Source: Streptomyces sp. GC420 (lineage in GTDB: Bacteria > Actinomycetota > Actinomycetes > Streptomycetales > Streptomycetaceae). From it: 40,016 nucleotides of DNA. A program made the position numbers and the translations under genes. A model generated the notes under the pieces. That model was not told the DNA's origin and did not search any database. It saw nothing but the letters and a program-made list of their open reading frames with translations. Within the stretch, counting starts at the first letter, position 1; each line of letters opens with the position of its first letter. Shown here piece by piece: positions 1 through 7,559 of this stretch. The stretch lies in contig NZ_JAAAXQ010000021.1 of the NCBI RefSeq assembly GCF_009916105.1, positions 1-40,016 of the forward strand, given 5' to 3'.

Positions 1-16
1 GCCCGGGGCCCCGCTG

Positions 17-1615
17 TCACTGGCCGACCCGACCCGGCTGGAGCACCTTCGTGAACAGCACCTCGCCGCCCGTGGCCCGCAGCCTGACGGTCATCTCACC
101 GCTGCCGCCGTCGATGTCGACCTCACCGAAGTACTGCGGGGTCTCCATCGGCGAGACGTTCGCCCTCGTCGGGGCCTTGACGAACACCCGGTCCGGGCCG
201 AAGGTCCCGTCCAGCGCGTTCGCGGGGAAGCCGCCCGCCGCCAGCGGACCCGACACGAACTCCCAGAACGGGGCGAAGTCCTTGAAGGCGGCCCGCGACG
301 GGTCGTAGTGCTGCGCCGAGGTGTAGTGCACGTCGGCCGTCAGCCACACCGTGCCGGTGATCCGGCGGTGCTTGACGAACCGGAGCAGCTCGGCGATCTG
401 CAGCTCGCGCCCCAGCGGTGCCCCGGGGTCGCCCTGCGCGATCGCCTCGATGTCCGTGGCACCGTCCGGCACCACCAGGCCGAGCGGCATGTCGGCCGCG
501 AGCACCTTCCACACCGCCCGCGACCTCGACAGTTCGCGCTTCAGCCAGGCCAGCTGCTCGGCGCCGAGGATGCCGGTGGTGTCGTCGGCCTGCCGGCCGG
601 GCGAGTTGGCGTTGCGGTGGCTGCGCATGTCGAGCACGAACACGTCGAGCAGCGGGCCGTGCCGGACGACGCGGTGCATCCGGCCCTCCTCGCCCGTGGC
701 GGGCAGCGTCGAGACCGGGTAGTACTCGCTGAACGCCCGGCGGGCGCGGGCGGCCAGCGTGTCGACGTCCTTCACGGTGTAGCGCGCGTCGGTGAGGATC
801 TCGCCGGGGTACCAGTTGTTGACCACCTCGTGGTCGTCCCACTGCGCGATCGTCGGGACCTGCGCGTTGAACCGGCGTACGTTCTCGTCGAGCAGCGGGT
901 AGCGGAAGTTGCCCCGGTACTCCGCGAGGGTCTCCGCGACCTTCGACTTCTCCTCCGTGGTGACGTTCCGCCACACGCGGCCGTCGGGCAGCGTCACGGT
1001 CGGCGACAGCGGCCCGTCCGCGTAGATCGAGTCACCGCTGCACAGGAAGAAGTCCGGGTCCAGGCGGCGCATGTCCTCGTAGGCGTAGAGACCGCCGATG
1101 TCCGGGTTGATGCCCCAGCCCTGCCCCACCACGTCGCCGGACCACAGGAAGCGCACGCCGGAACGCCGCCTGGCGGGCGCGGTGCGGAAGGTGCCGAGCA
1201 CCGGCTCGCCCGTACGCCGGTGGTCGTCCGGGTCGGCCAGCGTGACCCGGTAGTGGATCTGCTCGCCGGCGGGCAGTCCGCGCAGCGGCGTGGTGCCCGT
1301 GAAGTCGGTGCCCGGGCCGAGCAGCGGGCCGTGCCATCTGCGGGCGTTGCGGAAGGACTCGGTGGCCGAGGTCTCCACGATCATGCGGGCCGGGCGGTCC
1401 GAACGCACCCACACCAGGCCGGAGTTCGTGGACACGTCCCCGGCCTGCACGCCCCACGCCGCCCCCGGCCGCCCGGACAGCGCCTGCGCGGGAGCGGCGG
1501 CCGCCCCGACCGTGGGAAGGGCCAGCGCGGCGGAGGCGGCGAGCGAACCGCGCAGGACGGAGCGGCGGCCGGGAGGCTGTCCGCAGGAGGAGCTGCTGAG
1601 CGGGGTCTGCGACAT
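17..1615 (-). CDS. phoD: PhoD-family alkaline phosphatase/phosphodiesterase, Tat-exported
   Basis: Predicted secreted phosphoesterase of 532 aa that releases phosphate from organic esters outside the cell. The N-terminus has a twin-arginine signal (RRSVLRG near residue 17) followed by an Ala-rich hydrophobic stretch, as in Tat-exported PhoD. A fibronectin-like N-terminal PhoD domain comes next (WGVQAGDVS, then LVWVRSD). The metallophosphatase core follows, with the metal-ligand motifs CSGDSIYADGP, QWDDHEVVNNW and a C-terminal LTADVHY. The start at 1615 was chosen because a GGAGG lies just upstream; longer versions of the frame extend into unrelated sequence. The length fits the family. A possible PHO box lies about 65 bp upstream, in keeping with PhoP control of phoD in Streptomyces. 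Family call is firm; exact substrate is not known. Confidence 0.93.
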   Translation of the reverse strand: MSQTPLSSSSCGQPPGRRSVLRGSLAASAALALPTVGAAAAPAQALSGRPGAAWGVQAGDVSTNSGLVWVRSDRPARMIVETSATESFRNARRWHGPLLGPGTDFTGTTPLRGLPAGEQIHYRVTLADPDDHRRTGEPVLGTFRTAPARRRSGVRFLWSGDVVGQGWGINPDIGGLYAYEDMRRLDPDFFLCSGDSIYADGPLSPTVTLPDGRVWRNVTTEEKSKVAETLAEYRGNFRYPLLDENVRRFNAQVPTIAQWDDHEVVNNWYPGEILTDARYTVKDVDTLAARARRAFSEYYPVSTLPATGEEGRMHRVVRHGPLLDVFVLDMRSHRNANSPGRQADDTTGILGAEQLAWLKRELSRSRAVWKVLAADMPLGLVVPDGATDIEAIAQGDPGAPLGRELQIAELLRFVKHRRITGTVWLTADVHYTSAQHYDPSRAAFKDFAPFWEFVSGPLAAGGFPANALDGTFGPDRVFVKAPTRANVSPMETPQYFGEVDIDGGSGEMTVRLRATGGEVLFTKVLQPGRVGQ

Positions 1616-1678
1616 GGATGGCCTCCAGTGAGGGGTCGGACCGAGGTGCGGTCCCACAACTACCGGTGCGCCGCAGCG

Positions 1679-1700
1679 TGCGCGCAAACCACGAGTGAAC
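1679..1700 (-). promoter_or_regulatory. Possible PHO box upstream of phoD
   Basis: Read on the minus strand, an 11-nt unit GTTCACTCGTG is followed directly by a second, weaker 11-nt unit beginning GTTTG. Streptomyces PhoP binds direct 11-nt repeats of the GTTCACC type. The first unit fits well; the second keeps only the first three bases. Position ahead of a phoD gene makes it plausible. Confidence 0.42.
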
Positions 1701-1940
1701 AGCCGGCCGCCTGCGGAGGGGAACCGGACGCGCCCAATCGCGCGCGGTCCGCGCCGGTCGTCCCCGGTCCGTGCCCTCCACGGACGCCGGGACCGGTCCC
1801 GGGAAGTAGGTCGGAAGGCCCCCTCGTGTAACAAGATCCACGCGGCGTACGGTCGTACACATGAACCCCCGGAGCCCCGGGCCGCGGTGTCGCGCGGCCC
1901 CGCCGCGTCCGGAGGCGCACCAGCACGGAGAAGGAGCCGC

Positions 1941-2351
1941 ATGCCCGCCGACGGACAGTCCCACATCCGCATCGCCCGCCCGTCCCGCGACCTCGTCGCG
2001 GCGGAACGTTTCTGGACCCGGGGTCTGGGCCTCGAAGTCCTCTTCCGAACCGAGGGCGGCGACGAGCCGGGCGAACACGACCTGCTGATGGTCGGCTGGC
2101 GCGACGCCGCCTGGCACCTCGAACTCGTCCACGAGGCGGCCGAGCCCGTCCAGCCCCGCCCCACCGCCGAGGACCTGCTGGTCGTCTACCTCGACGAGCC
2201 GGTGCCCGACGAACTGGTCGAGCGCCTGGAGCGGCACGGCGGAAAGCGCGTCACCTCTCCCAATCCGTACTGGAACCAGTGGGGCGTGACCGTGCAGGAC
2301 CCGGACGGCTACCGCCTGGTGCTGTGCCGCAGGGGCTGGTCCAACGCCTGA
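1941..2351 (+). CDS. VOC-family (glyoxalase/bleomycin-resistance fold) protein
   Basis: Small 136-aa single-domain protein. The start IRIARPSRDLVAAERFW and the ending VTVQDPDGYRLVLCRRGW are the characteristic first and last strands of the vicinal oxygen chelate fold (typical 'D-x-x-x-s-x-x-F-Y' start and 'DPDGY-L' end). Such proteins bind a metal and act as glyoxalases, dioxygenases or drug-binding resistance proteins; the substrate cannot be read here. The ATG at 1941 follows a GGAGAAGGAG ribosome-binding site. It is divergent from phoD and stands alone. Confidence 0.85.
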   Translation: MPADGQSHIRIARPSRDLVAAERFWTRGLGLEVLFRTEGGDEPGEHDLLMVGWRDAAWHLELVHEAAEPVQPRPTAEDLLVVYLDEPVPDELVERLERHGGKRVTSPNPYWNQWGVTVQDPDGYRLVLCRRGWSNA

Positions 2352-2395
2352 CCGTTCCTCCCCGCGGCCGCCGCGCCGGGCGGTGCCGCCGTCCC

Positions 2396-2904
2396 GCCCC
2401 CTATCGCGGCTCGGCCCGCTTCGAGCCGGTGGATGCCGAGCTGTTCTTCGGCCGCGAGAAGCCGACCGGCCGGTTGCTGGACCTGGCCTGCGACCGCCGC
2501 TTCACCACCGTGTTCGGCCCGTCACGGCAGCGGCGAGCCCTCGCTGCTGCGCGGCGGGCTGATCCCCCGGCTACGCAGAGGTGATGGCCCCCGCCCTGCG
2601 CCCGGCGGCGATCCGCGTCCTGACGCCGGGCGAGCACCCGGTGCGCACCCACGTGCCCCGCCTGCTCCCCGTGCCGGACGCGGACGCGGGCACCTGGCTG
2701 ATCGTGGACCAGTTCGAGGAGCTGTTCACCCTGTGCCGGGAAGCGGCCGAACGAGGCGCCTTCCTCGACCGGCTGCCGGCCGCTTGCGTTCCCGGCAGCC
2801 GACTGTGCGCGGTCGCCGCTGTCCGGGCGGACTTCTACGGCCACTGCTTGGAACACCCCGGGCTGACCGCGACCGGGCCGTGCCGTCGTCTCGCCGATAG
2901 GTGA
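2396..2904 (+). pseudogene. Remnant of an nSTAND/WD40-type NTPase gene
   Basis: Pieces of one protein are found in three successive frames. The first piece reads PYRGSARFEPVDAELFFGRE and ends at the P-loop (about 2396-2525). The second has GSGEPSLLRGGLIPRLRRG (about 2525-2577). The third has TWLIVDQFEELFTLC, a Walker B, then AVRADFYGHCLEHPGL (about 2581-2904). These are landmarks of the nSTAND1 NTPase domain of Streptomyces WD40 proteins. The P-loop lysine is lost (GSGE in place of GSGK), two frameshifts break the frame, and both the N-terminal effector part and the C-terminal repeats are missing. Decayed gene; family call from recalled motif patterns. Confidence 0.8.
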
Positions 2905-2968
2905 AGTGATGCTCGCAACGCACACACAGGAGTGCGCCGCCGTCGCGCTCGCCCCGCTTGGCTACCGT

Positions 2969-3553
2969 TCACTGCTCCCGTGCGGGCTCCCGCGCTCGCA
3001 TCTCCTCGCGTAGCTCCTCCATACGGTCCATCAGGACACCGAGGACCTGCCGCCGGGCATTCTCCGCCGACTCGTAGTGCCCTTCTGCCTGCTGCGCGTG
3101 CCTCCGGCGCGACTCACCCTCCGCTGCGGCGGCCCGGCCGAGGCACTCCTCCGTCACCCACGCCCACTGGGCGAGAGCACGCAGAGCTTCCGTCCCTGGC
3201 GTCCACTCCCGGGCGCCAGCGGTCTCCGCGCTGCTCCGGGAGTGCTCGAACCGCAGCCCGTACACCTCACACCGGTCCGCGGCTTCCCTCATCTTCATCA
3301 CCGCCTCCCGCAACCCGCTGGTGTCGACGGGCTCGCCGCGGTACAGGGCCTGCCGGCCGTCGTCGAGGATCAGCAGGACATCGCGGGTGGCACGGCGCAG
3401 GTCCATCATCCGCTCGAACTCGACTTCCCTGCGGACGCGTTGCTCCTGGCGCCGGGTGTGCCGGCCGGCGAAGACGGGCGCGGTGAGGGTGGCTGCCCCG
3501 CCGAGGACCGCTCCGCCCAAGGCGCCGATGAGACCGTAGATCGCTTCTGACAC
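2969..3553 (-). CDS. Small membrane-anchored hypothetical protein
   Basis: A 194-aa protein with one N-terminal hydrophobic segment (about residues 5-28, LIGALGGAVLGGAATLTAPVF). It is followed by a long, highly charged, probably helical part rich in Arg and Glu, suggesting a single-pass anchor with a cytoplasmic coiled coil. No enzymatic motif is visible. Similar short proteins of unknown role are common in Streptomyces. The ATG at 3553 is the first in frame and places the hydrophobic segment right at the start. Confidence 0.6.
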   Translation of the reverse strand: MSEAIYGLIGALGGAVLGGAATLTAPVFAGRHTRRQEQRVRREVEFERMMDLRRATRDVLLILDDGRQALYRGEPVDTSGLREAVMKMREAADRCEVYGLRFEHSRSSAETAGAREWTPGTEALRALAQWAWVTEECLGRAAAAEGESRRRHAQQAEGHYESAENARRQVLGVLMDRMEELREEMRAREPAREQ

Positions 3554-4071
3554 GTTTTCATCCTGGCGTGGAACCTGCCAGGATGTCAGGCGTTTGACGG
3601 GCCGTGAGCATTACCCCTGTCGGACTGCCCGGAAGGGCTCAGTAGCACAGGATTCATTTCAGTGCGTCCTTCAGTGGTGCACCGAAGATTCTGACGGCGC
3701 CTCCGAGGCGGAGCAACGGGTGACTGCCCGGCCGCGCTGACCCTCCTTGAGGCATGACGTCTGCAAGCCCCGGTCGGCCCCTGACTCCACCGGACCGGCC
3801 GCACTGCGGCCACGGCACCGACTCCGCAACCGCCCCGGTCGGCTGCTGCGGCATCCACGTCGGTAGGCACACTGCGTACCTGGCCCCTGGCCGAGCCGTC
3901 CGCGCCGCCTGCCTGACCGCCCTGTCGCCCGGCGCCGGCCTCGAACACTGCGGCACCCCCTTCACCTCGGAGGGTGGTTCATGAGCCTTTGGGCGGTTCT
4001 GTCGTCGCTTGGTGGTGTGGGTGCGGGTGGAATCCGCTGGTCCGCAGCGGGTGATCTGTTGGTGTGGCGGG
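3554..4071. other. Gene-poor stretch, no supported gene
   Basis: Short open frames occur on both strands but none has a convincing start, ribosome-binding site or recognisable domain. The stretch lies next to a transposase remnant and may be decayed mobile DNA. Confidence 0.4.
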
Positions 4072-4380
4072 GTGAGTGAACGCAAGCCCTACCCGAGCGA
4101 CTTGTCGGGCGAGCAGTGGTCGTTGATCGAGCCGGTGATCACGGTTTGGAAGAACCAGGCCGCCTCACCCGACCTGCCCGAGCACCCGGACTACCCTCGC
4201 ATCCTCGCAGTCCTCAACCAAGCCGCCGGCTCACTCCGGGCGCGCGACGTCTGTGAAGCCATGGACCGCGATCTGCTGCCCAAGAGCATCGAGGGCGCCC
4301 GCGCCAAGCCGAAACGCCTCGCCAGGCTCGGCCTCCTCCCTGAGACCGGCACCGGCGACTCCGCCAGGCGGCAGCAGCCG
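4072..4380 (+). pseudogene. Transposase remnant fused to a second gene fragment
   Basis: The beginning, SERKPYPSDLSGEQWSLIEP, is the typical N-terminus of IS5/IS4-type transposases of Streptomyces. After only about 30 residues it runs in frame into an unrelated stretch (EHPDYPRILAVL through KSIEGARAKPKRLARLGLL) that resembles short winged-helix-like tails often seen beside Streptomyces insertion sequences. No DDE catalytic region remains. Best read as a scar of insertion and deletion. Confidence 0.55.
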
Positions 4381-4550
4381 GCCAAGGCCCACGACCAGCA
4401 GCCCTGCCCCAACCCCACGTCGAAACGCACATCGACTCACGAACCGTCCTCTGAGAACGAGGCTCCGGAGCGCCGGGTTCCAAGCTGCCGGGCCCGGCGA
4501 ACCGTACGCCGGGGCGCCCCGCCGCGCCCGGTACCGCTCCCCCGCGCGCC

Positions 4551-5384
4551 CTACGGCCGGCCGGTGTCCAGGATGACGCGGGCCACGAGCGCGGGGTCGT
4601 CGTTCATCGGCACATGACCGCAGCCGGGCAGCCGGACCAGCCGCGCCCCCGGGATGATCCGCTTCGCCCTGACCCCCTGCCTGCGCAGCAGCAGACGGTC
4701 CCTGGTGCCCCAGGCGATGCTGACCGGCACCTCCGGCACGTCGTCGGTGAACCGCAGCCCGCGCCCGGCGGCGAGCGTCGCCTCGAATCCGGTGGCACCG
4801 CGCAGCGCGAGGGTCTCGGCGACGACCGCCTCGGCCGGGCGCCTGCCGGGCCGGGCGTAGATCGTGCTGGTCAGCGCGGCCCGGCCGGCGGCGGAACGGG
4901 ACAGCCGCTCGATCAGCGGCAGCGGCATCAGCCGTGCCCCCTGCCGCATCGCCCGGAGCGTCCCGACGGCGTAGCGCCACTCGGCCTCGGTCCAGAACCC
5001 GGCCGGGGACAGCGCCGTCACCGAACGTACGAGTTTCTCCCGGCCGAGATCGAGCGCGATCAGCCCACCGAGGGAATTGCCCGCCACGTGGGGGCGGTCG
5101 ACGCCCAGCCTCTCGCAGAGCGAGGCGAGGGCCGGAACGACGGTCCTGAGGTCGTACGGCAGCCCGTCGGGGAGTGCGGGGGACCGCCCGAAGCCGGGCA
5201 GGTCGACGGCGATGACGTCCCGCTCGGTGGCCAGGATCCCGATGACCGGGTCCCACGCCTGACGGTGGTGGCCTATGCCGTGCAGGAGCAGCAGGGGCTC
5301 GCCCGAGCCTCGGCGTTCGTAGGAGACGGTGACCGTCCGGGTCCCCAGGGCGGACCGGATCGGGAAGGAGACCTCGGCGGTCAT
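4551..5384 (-). CDS. Alpha/beta-fold hydrolase
   Basis: A 277-aa protein with all parts of the alpha/beta hydrolase fold: the oxyanion-hole HG in LLLLHGIGHHRQAW, the nucleophile elbow GNSLGG (Ser near residue 104), an acidic residue in GTRDRLLLRRQG and the catalytic His in GCGHVPMND. The substrate is not evident; ester or haloalkane-type hydrolysis and C-C hydrolysis are all possible. It is divergently arranged with the ECF41 sigma factor at 5545, so the roughly 160-bp space between them may be shared by both promoters. ECF41 factors are often beside small oxidoreductases or hydrolases, but a functional tie here is inference only. Confidence 0.88.
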   Translation of the reverse strand: MTAEVSFPIRSALGTRTVTVSYERRGSGEPLLLLHGIGHHRQAWDPVIGILATERDVIAVDLPGFGRSPALPDGLPYDLRTVVPALASLCERLGVDRPHVAGNSLGGLIALDLGREKLVRSVTALSPAGFWTEAEWRYAVGTLRAMRQGARLMPLPLIERLSRSAAGRAALTSTIYARPGRRPAEAVVAETLALRGATGFEATLAAGRGLRFTDDVPEVPVSIAWGTRDRLLLRRQGVRAKRIIPGARLVRLPGCGHVPMNDDPALVARVILDTGRP

Positions 5385-5544
5385 GTGGCAACTCCTCGTC
5401 GTGGCACGGCGTTGTCGCTCGCTGCGGCGGCTGTAGACGCGCTGTCAGCAACAATTACCTATGGGTAGCTTCCAGTTCAAGGGGCGGTCGTGGTCCGGTG
5501 ATTCCGCCTGGACAGGACCCTTGTCCTTCGGCTGGGATGGGGGC

Positions 5545-6429
5545 GTGGCGACCGACACCTCGACCGACGTCTTCGAAGCGCACCGTCCTGTCCTGACCGG
5601 TGTCGCCTACCGCATGCTCGGCCGGGTCGCCGACGCCGAGGACGTGGTGCAGGAGGCGTGGCTGCGCTGGTCGGCCGAGGACCGCGGCGAGGTCCGTGAG
5701 CCCCGTGCCTACCTCGTGCGCATCACCACCCGCCTCGCCATCGACCGGCTGCGGCTGGCCAGTGCGCGGCGCGAGTCCTACGTCGGGCCCTGGCTGCCGG
5801 AACCGATCGTGACCGACTACGGCAGCACGGTGCCCGACACGGCGGAGCGGGCCGTGCTCGCCGAGTCGGTCTCGCTCGCCCTCCTCGTCGTGCTCGAATC
5901 GCTCTCGCCGCTGGAGCGCGCCGTCTTCGTGCTCCGCGAGGCCTTCGGCTTCCCCTACGCCGAGATCGCCGTGACGCTCGACCGGAGCGAGGCGGCGGTG
6001 CGGCAGCTCGCCGGGCGTGCGCGGCGCCATGTCGAGGAGCGCAAGTCCCGTTACGAGGTGGACCCCGTCCAGCAGCGGGACTTCACCGAGCGGTTCCTCG
6101 CCGCGGCTGCCGGGGGTGACCTCGAAGGGCTCCTGGGACTGCTCGCCCCGGACGCCCGCCTGGTCGGCGACAGCGGTGGCAAGGCCAAGGCGCCACTGCG
6201 CGTCATCGAGGGCGCGGACAAGATCGGCCGTTTCCTGGTGGCCATCGCCCAGCAGGAAGTCCCGGACCAGGAGCTGGAGTTCATTGAGGTCAACGGCGGT
6301 CCGGGGCTGCTCCTGCGGTCCGCGGGCAAGCCGGACTCCGTATTCCAGCTGGCCATCGCCGACGGCAGGATCCGGACGGTCTACATCGTCCGCAACCCCG
6401 ACAAACTCACCGGGCTCACCGGGCTGTAG
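5545..6429 (+). CDS. sigJ: ECF41-type RNA polymerase sigma factor (SigJ-like) with SnoaL-like C-terminal domain
   Basis: Sigma-70 region 2 is at the start (YRMLGRVADAEDVVQEAWLR, about residues 18-45). Region 4 follows (LSPLERAVFVLREAFGF then Y.EIA..LD.SE.AVRQLAGRAR). A roughly 110-residue SnoaL/NTF2-like domain comes next (FLAAAAGGDLEGLLGLLAPDA) and ends with NPDKL, the signature C-terminal motif of ECF41. This family has no separate anti-sigma factor; the fused domain itself controls activity. The GTG at 5545 was preferred because it has GGATGGGGG close upstream and gives the usual length (294 aa); an in-frame ATG at 5461 would add 28 atypical residues. A strong hairpin follows the stop. Confidence 0.9.
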   Translation: MATDTSTDVFEAHRPVLTGVAYRMLGRVADAEDVVQEAWLRWSAEDRGEVREPRAYLVRITTRLAIDRLRLASARRESYVGPWLPEPIVTDYGSTVPDTAERAVLAESVSLALLVVLESLSPLERAVFVLREAFGFPYAEIAVTLDRSEAAVRQLAGRARRHVEERKSRYEVDPVQQRDFTERFLAAAAGGDLEGLLGLLAPDARLVGDSGGKAKAPLRVIEGADKIGRFLVAIAQQEVPDQELEFIEVNGGPGLLLRSAGKPDSVFQLAIADGRIRTVYIVRNPDKLTGLTGL

Positions 6430-6444
6430 TCGCAGCCGTGCACG

Positions 6445-6470
6445 CCCCCGCGCCATGCGTGGCGCGGGGG
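6445..6470 (+). terminator. Hairpin terminator after the ECF41 gene
   Basis: Perfect 11-bp G/C-rich stem (6445-6455 with 6460-6470) around a TGCG loop, 15 bp after the sigma-factor stop codon. There is no U-run, as is usual in Streptomyces. Confidence 0.7.
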
Positions 6471-6529
6471 ATTCGCCATGGCTCACCAACACCTTGTGAA
6501 CACATGACGACAGGACTTAACTCCGGAGC

Positions 6530-6569
6530 GTAACCGGCCCAGGATTGGTCTTGACCAAGTAACCGGCCC
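6530..6569 (+). promoter_or_regulatory. dre-like operator flanked by direct repeats
   Basis: A perfect palindrome TTGGTCTTGACCAA (6545-6558) contains the TGGTCT-n-GACCA core of HutC/DasR-type GntR operators. It is flanked by two exact 11-bp direct repeats, GTAACCGGCCC at 6530-6540 and 6559-6569. The palindrome overlaps the -35 box of the promoter of the GntR gene downstream, which suggests autorepression. Confidence 0.65.
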
Positions 6570-6579
6570 GTCCTATGGT
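6551..6579 (+). promoter_or_regulatory. Housekeeping-type promoter of the GntR gene
   Basis: TTGACC (6551-6556), a 17-bp spacer and TATGGT (6574-6579) match a HrdB-type promoter. The expected start of transcription is near 6586-6589, where a GTG codon lies, so either a leaderless product from 6589 or a leader of about 125 nt to the GTG at 6715 is possible. Confidence 0.65.
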
Positions 6580-6603
6580 CGCGGCATAGTGCAGGAACCT
6601 TTA

Positions 6604-6675
6604 ATAAACAAGGGCAGCATAAACAAGGGCTGCACAAACAGGGCCTGCATGAACAGCTGCACGGACAAGGGCGCG
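6604..6675 (+). repeat. Imperfect tandem 15-bp repeats in the GntR leader
   Basis: Units start at 6604, 6619, 6634, 6649 (12 bp) and 6661. The first two are identical except one base: ATAAACAAGGGC followed by AGC or TGC. They are much richer in A than the surroundings and lie between the promoter and the SD-preceded start codon. Confidence 0.7.
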
Positions 6676-6714
6676 GCAGTGCCGCCGGGGATACGGCCAT
6701 CGCGGAGGATCAGG

Positions 6715-7479
6715 GTGGGGACCAGGCAACTGGAAACGGTGCCGGAGCCGAAGTACTGGCATCTCAAGACCGTGCTCAGCGAGGCGCTCGACTCGGAGTT
6801 CGCCGTGGGGGAGATCCTTCCGAACGAGCGTGAGCTCGCCGCCCGCTTCGGCGTGGCCCGCGCGACGCTCCGTCAGGCCCTCGAACAGCTCGAACTCGAA
6901 GGTCGCCTCCAGCGCAGGCGCGGCGTCGGTACGACGGTCGCACCTCCGCGGATGGGTGTCGCGGTCGGCACCGCCGAGCAGGCCTGGCCCGGCGCGGCCG
7001 GAGACCCCTGGCAGCCGGTCGACTGCACGGAGAGCGCGCCGTCCGCCGCCGTCGCCCGCCTCCTCGGCACCGGGCCCGAGGAGGCCGTGCACATCGTGCG
7101 CCGCAGCCTCGTCGCCCACGGCCAGGCCGTCGCCGCCGAACTCCTGCACGTCCCGGCCGCGTCCGTGCCCGCGCTGCCCGGGATCGCCGCGGGCGCCGGC
7201 GCCGCCCGTGCCCGCGCGGTGCTGCGCGAACTCCAGCACCTCGAACTCGACGGCCAGGACCGCGCGGTGGAGCTCGGCTCCGCCCGCGCCGAGGACGCCA
7301 GGGAACTCGACCGCCTCCCGGGAGCACCCGTACTCGTCGTCACCACGCGCTACTTCACGGCGAGCGGTGCCACCGCGGCCGTCTCCGTCGCCACCTACCG
7401 CGCCGACACCTGCCGGCTCACCTTCGACGCCTCCGGCGACCTCGCGATCCACCACGACGAGGAGCGGCAGGCCTCCTGA
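6715..7479 (+). CDS. GntR-family transcriptional regulator, HutC/DasR-like
   Basis: The N-terminal winged helix-turn-helix (about residues 12-78) has the GntR hallmarks PNERELAARFGVARATLRQALEQL and GRLQRRRGVGTTVA. The C-terminal UTRA-type effector domain (HIVRRSLVAHGQAVAAELL, VLVVTTRYF...ATYRADTCRL) would bind a small ligand, probably a sugar phosphate or related metabolite; this is inference from the subfamily. The GTG at 6715 has GGAGG eight bases upstream and starts close to the wHTH. The alternative GTG at 6589 would add a repeat-encoded tail (INKGSINKG...). A dre-like palindrome over its own -35 suggests autoregulation. It converges on a ROK regulator. Confidence 0.88.
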   Translation: MGTRQLETVPEPKYWHLKTVLSEALDSEFAVGEILPNERELAARFGVARATLRQALEQLELEGRLQRRRGVGTTVAPPRMGVAVGTAEQAWPGAAGDPWQPVDCTESAPSAAVARLLGTGPEEAVHIVRRSLVAHGQAVAAELLHVPAASVPALPGIAAGAGAARARAVLRELQHLELDGQDRAVELGSARAEDARELDRLPGAPVLVVTTRYFTASGATAAVSVATYRADTCRLTFDASGDLAIHHDEERQAS

Positions 7480-7484
7480 GAGGC

Positions 7485-7507
7485 GGCGGACCTCCTGAGG
7501 GTCCGCC
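7485..7507. terminator. Hairpin between convergent GntR and ROK genes
   Basis: Perfect 8-bp stem GGCGGACC/GGTCCGCC (7485-7492 with 7500-7507) directly after the GntR stop codon. Placed to serve both converging genes. Confidence 0.55.
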
Positions 7508-7559
7508 GATCCTCGGTCCTCCACCGCGCCTCATGTGCGGACGGCGGCCCGCCGGCCGG

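Noticed and set aside
308..1831. Long plus-strand open frame opposite phoD
   Set aside because: Compositional shadow of the phoD gene: low-complexity residues and no domain, typical of GC-rich antisense frames.
3586..4008. Small frames between the membrane protein and the transposase remnant
   Set aside because: No ribosome-binding sites, domains or consistent codon pattern.
5385..5544. ECF41 autoregulatory promoter
   Set aside because: Only a loose TGTCAG was found and no matching -10 element at proper spacing, so the site was not called.
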